Of a DNA stretch of 45,426 nucleotides, positions 42,665-45,426 are shown in pieces (position 1 is the stretch's first letter; the number at the start of each line of letters is the position of its first letter). The stretch lies in the NCBI GenBank assembly GCA_020722085.1, contig DYLN01000006.1:11978-57403 (forward strand), given 5' to 3'. Source of the DNA: Melioribacter roseus. Its GTDB lineage: Bacteria; Bacteroidota; Ignavibacteria; Ignavibacteriales; Melioribacteraceae. Below the pieces are notes generated by a model. It ran no database searches and was not told where the DNA came from. It was given only the letters and a program-made list of their open reading frames with translations. The translations under genes and the position numbers were made by a program.

Positions 42665-45337
42665 TTAGTTACTCCTAAATGAAATGCCAAATTCAATTCT
42701 ACGGGGTTCATTCAGTCTGCTAGGGTCAAGAGGCTCACCAGGTCGTAAAGTTAAAGATGTTGTGGGATTTCCAGTGTCTGAATAAACAAACCCGTTGCTG
42801 TAATTTTGATTTAACAAATTAATTATGCGTAGAAAAATGCTGAAATTTGCAAAGCCAAAAGTGAGATATTTTTCGGCTCGTAAATCGACAGTTGTATAAC
42901 TTGGTTTTCTGCCCGAATTCCTCTCCTGTTCGGTCATAAAACCTACTCCTAATTCGGGTGTATAAGGCTGTCCGGAGGCATATCGTATTATAGTGCTAAT
43001 AGAAAAGTCACCCGGCACCTGATATATTGCGGTAATATTTAAGGTATGTCTTTGATCCCAGTTAAATGGGATATCCCGGGGTCGCGGGTCCTGACCTCCT
43101 AATGCTCTATCAGCAGTTTCTCTCGGATCGCTGGAATTTCCGTTTGCAAATATGAGGCTATAATCAACAGAAGCTCCGAAATTTTTGAAAGGTCTTTGTA
43201 CAAGTGAAAAAGTTAATCCGGAAACACTTCCGTAATCAACATTTGTGTTCCTTGCATATTGTCCGAAATTATATGTCTCGATAATTTCCGTCCCCAGAAG
43301 ATCTCTAATATCTTTATAGAAAAAAGTCAAATCAACACCAAGATTTTCATTTAACTCCTGCTTTAATCCAACTTCATATTGCACGGTTATTTCGGGACCA
43401 ACATCCGGATTGCCCAAATATTCCTGGGTATATGTAGCCCCTCCGGTTAGAAACTCGAGAACCTGATAATTAGCATTTTGATATAAAGCACTGTATTGAG
43501 GCATCTGATAAAAATGACCGTAAGAAAAATGCAGCGTTGACTTATCGGTTAGCGGAAATCCAAACCCCAGACGCGGTGCTAAAGTTTGTTTAATCTTAGC
43601 TTTTTTTAGAACCGATCCAGGAACATTTTTTATTGAATTAGCAGGATTCTGCAGATTGCTCGGCACGTACGCATTAGGATCGAAGTACTCATATCTTAAC
43701 CCTGCTCTAATAACAAAATCTCCCAGTTCAATTCTATCCTGTATATATGCGGCTGCTTGTTTGGGATAATATGTTTCGACCTTTTTAAAACGAGGATCGA
43801 CCGGATCTATCTCTTTGGGCTGCAGTTTTACAATGCCCGTTTTGGGGTCGGATTGTATCACAAGTTGTCCCGGCGGACCAAATTTTAATTGGTTTGTTTG
43901 CCCTTCGATACCTGCTTCAATATAATTTGTCTTGTCAGCCTGCCAGGTAAAATCGATTTTTGCGAGACCAAAATTTGTCAACTGGGAATTTCTGCCGTAA
44001 TCGATACCCGATATAACAGCACCATATTCATAACCTGTAATACTTTTAGGATAGTCAGCCTGCAAATACCTCGGATCATAAATGGATTCGTATTTATATT
44101 CTTTATAGTCATAATAATTATGCCGCAAGCTGATTTTATAAAACATCGAGCTTGAGATAGTGTGAGTTATGTCTATACCGTGGTTGATAGAAAAAGTCTT
44201 CCAGTCTTTTTGGCCGTCAGGGTTCAATCTAAAAGCAAAATTATAACTTTTGCCCCAAAGGTCATTTATAATACCGACATAACTTATTGATATTTTATCA
44301 AAAGAGTTATTAGTTATTTTAAACTGCCCGCTCCATTCATTATAGGGTCTCATTGAAACTTTTTTCCTGTCGCCGGTAGGATAAACTATTCCGCGAGCAA
44401 TATCATTTGTATCGGTCGGTAGAAATCTTCTTTCGCCATATAAAAAACCGTTGTTAAAATACCGTCTTCCGCTTAGAAGAAAAGTAGTATTTGGGAAAAA
44501 AGTAGGTCCGCTGACAGTAAGCTGGTAATTTTGAATAGTCTGGGGCAGAAAATCCTGGTTGTTGGGATAATCAGTGTTATCTAACGGTAAATAATCGCCG
44601 CCGTAGATTTCACCTGAAAAAGCAAAATGATCACCGCCGCTTTTTAATGTTGCATTTATAACTCCCGACATTGCCTGTCCGTATTTGGCATCAAACGTAC
44701 CGCTGACAACCGATACTTCTTCAAGAATTGAACGGTCTAGTGAGAGGCTCGATGAATTATCATAAGGATTATTAATGCTTACTCCATCAACTTGAAATTG
44801 GACTTCACCTGCTCTTCCGCCGCGTATATGGAATTCGTCTCCGGCTTGAACAATACCCGCCTGGAGATTAATAATATCGGTTAAACTTTGTACGGGAAGA
44901 GCACTTATTTCCTCTGAGGTTACGGTTTTAACCGAACTAGTCTGGTTAAATTCAACCACAGGCTTTTTAGCAACTACATATACGGTTTGAGCTTCGATAG
45001 TACTCGGATTAAGCTGAACATCATTAAAAGTTGTCTTGTCGGCTGAAATCTGAATATTGGCAACCACTTCAGCATTATATCCAATGTATTGGTAGCGTAC
45101 TGTATATGTTCCGGGACGTAAATTAAGAACAGAATAATAACCATCAATATCGGCAGCCGCACCCATTGTAGTTCCCACCACTATAATATTCGCCCCAACC
45201 AAGGGTTCTCCGGTACTTTTATCAGTGACCCTGCCAGATAACTTACCTGTTTGTGCCCAGTTTAACTGTGAATAAAATATAGTAAGTATTATGAGTGAAG
45301 GGAACCACATTCTTCTTATTCTTAACAAATTTTTCAT
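42665..45337 (-). CDS. TonB-dependent receptor with carboxypeptidase-regulatory-like domain
   Basis: The start is taken at MKNLLRIRRMWFPSLIILTI (45337), 890 residues; an in-frame ATG 12 codons earlier is less suited to a signal peptide. The mature N-terminus is a CarboxypepD_reg-like domain (GKLSGRVTDKSTGEPLVGAN, YYSVLNLRPGTYTVRYQYIGYNA). The plug follows (ISALPVQSLTDIINLQAGIV, DEFHIRGGRAGEVQFQVDGV, GQAMSGVINATLKSGG), then a 22-strand-type barrel. It ends LNEPRRIEFGISFRSN, a typical barrel close. It is somewhat shorter than SusC proteins and no SusD gene follows. It imports a ligand too large for porins using TonB energy; the ligand is unknown. It heads a tight run with the 1083-residue protein and PorV-like gene. 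Confidence 0.92.
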   Translation of the reverse strand: MKNLLRIRRMWFPSLIILTIFYSQLNWAQTGKLSGRVTDKSTGEPLVGANIIVVGTTMGAAADIDGYYSVLNLRPGTYTVRYQYIGYNAEVVANIQISADKTTFNDVQLNPSTIEAQTVYVVAKKPVVEFNQTSSVKTVTSEEISALPVQSLTDIINLQAGIVQAGDEFHIRGGRAGEVQFQVDGVSINNPYDNSSSLSLDRSILEEVSVVSGTFDAKYGQAMSGVINATLKSGGDHFAFSGEIYGGDYLPLDNTDYPNNQDFLPQTIQNYQLTVSGPTFFPNTTFLLSGRRYFNNGFLYGERRFLPTDTNDIARGIVYPTGDRKKVSMRPYNEWSGQFKITNNSFDKISISYVGIINDLWGKSYNFAFRLNPDGQKDWKTFSINHGIDITHTISSSMFYKISLRHNYYDYKEYKYESIYDPRYLQADYPKSITGYEYGAVISGIDYGRNSQLTNFGLAKIDFTWQADKTNYIEAGIEGQTNQLKFGPPGQLVIQSDPKTGIVKLQPKEIDPVDPRFKKVETYYPKQAAAYIQDRIELGDFVIRAGLRYEYFDPNAYVPSNLQNPANSIKNVPGSVLKKAKIKQTLAPRLGFGFPLTDKSTLHFSYGHFYQMPQYSALYQNANYQVLEFLTGGATYTQEYLGNPDVGPEITVQYEVGLKQELNENLGVDLTFFYKDIRDLLGTEIIETYNFGQYARNTNVDYGSVSGLTFSLVQRPFKNFGASVDYSLIFANGNSSDPRETADRALGGQDPRPRDIPFNWDQRHTLNITAIYQVPGDFSISTIIRYASGQPYTPELGVGFMTEQERNSGRKPSYTTVDLRAEKYLTFGFANFSIFLRIINLLNQNYSNGFVYSDTGNPTTSLTLRPGEPLDPSRLNEPRRIEFGISFRSN

Positions 45338-45384
45338 AAAAATACCATCAAATTTTTGGTAATAAAAATGCAAACAAAATATCC

Positions 45385-45417
45385 AGAGGCTGCCAAAAAT
45401 TACTTTGGCTAGCCTCT
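45385..45417. other. Hairpin upstream of the TonB-dependent receptor gene
   Basis: AGAGGCT-GCCAAA (45385-45397) pairs with TTTGGC-T-AGCCTCT (45404-45417), one extra T, loop AATTAC. It starts about 48 bases before the receptor start codon on the minus strand. It may be the terminator of a gene beyond the window or a leader structure; no strong T-run follows on either strand. Confidence 0.55.
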
Positions 45418-45426
45418 CCTTAAAGA

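Noticed and set aside
42665-45337. Classical SusC/SusD pair
   Set aside because: The receptor is shorter than SusC, and the next gene has none of the SusD lipoprotein or TPR features.

Overview
The window looks like chromosomal DNA from a member of the Ignavibacteria (Bacteroidota/Chlorobi group, Melioribacter-like). It is AT-rich. Two proteins end in a clear type IX secretion (T9SS) sorting domain with the NYPNPFN motif and a third has a divergent version. There is a PorV/PorQ-family protein, a TonB-dependent receptor with a carboxypeptidase-regulatory-like N-domain, and many secreted glycoside hydrolases, including two GH144 proteins. The assignment rests on protein style and motifs, not on a marker-gene search.

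Layout, left to right. (1) 1-1.4 kb: a frameshifted DUF1579 gene converging on a small protein with a very acidic tail. (2) 1.4-6.4 kb: GH47 and GH125 alpha-mannosidases (minus), a tRNA-Arg(CCG), and a GH20 hexosaminidase lipoprotein (plus); together these suit trimming of mannose-rich glycans. (3) 6.4-8.3 kb: a MITE-like element, then an ECF sigma / putative membrane anti-sigma / DUF4252 operon. (4) 8.4-10.2 kb: a PIN-domain toxin with its antitoxin, diverging from a two-gene unit encoding a PD-(D/E)XK-like protein and a helical-repeat protein. (5) 10.2-13 kb: a patatin-POTRA-barrel protein. (6) 13.3-16 kb: the conserved order rpmH-rnpA-yidD-yidC; rpmH was found by direct reading. (7) 16-22 kb: a structured 616-bp gap and a 1809-residue T9SS adhesin that starts with a Cys-Gln thioester domain and has a sigma-54-like promoter. 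(8) 22.3-36.4 kb: a large minus-strand saccharolytic cluster (GH2, a six-hairpin/discoidin enzyme, a gutted sulfatase, GH3, two GH144s, GH43). (9) 36.4-45.4 kb: a parvulin-type PPIase, a PorV-like protein, a 1083-residue surface protein and a TonB-dependent receptor.

How it fits together: GH144 enzymes cut beta-1,2-glucan and GH3 enzymes release glucose from the oligosaccharides, so region 8 is best read as a beta-1,2-glucan utilisation locus with added GH2/GH43/six-hairpin activities. No SusD is present. The receptor, 1083-residue protein and PorV-like protein of region 9 may supply the outer-membrane uptake and surface-display side, with the PPIase acting as a periplasmic chaperone.

The most unusual observations are the thioester domain on a Gram-negative T9SS cargo, the SusD-less receptor/PorV cassette, the sulfatase that has lost its catalytic core but kept its frame, two repeat-like sequences lying in frame inside enzyme genes (GH43 and GH3), and several families of GC-rich palindromic intergenic repeats.
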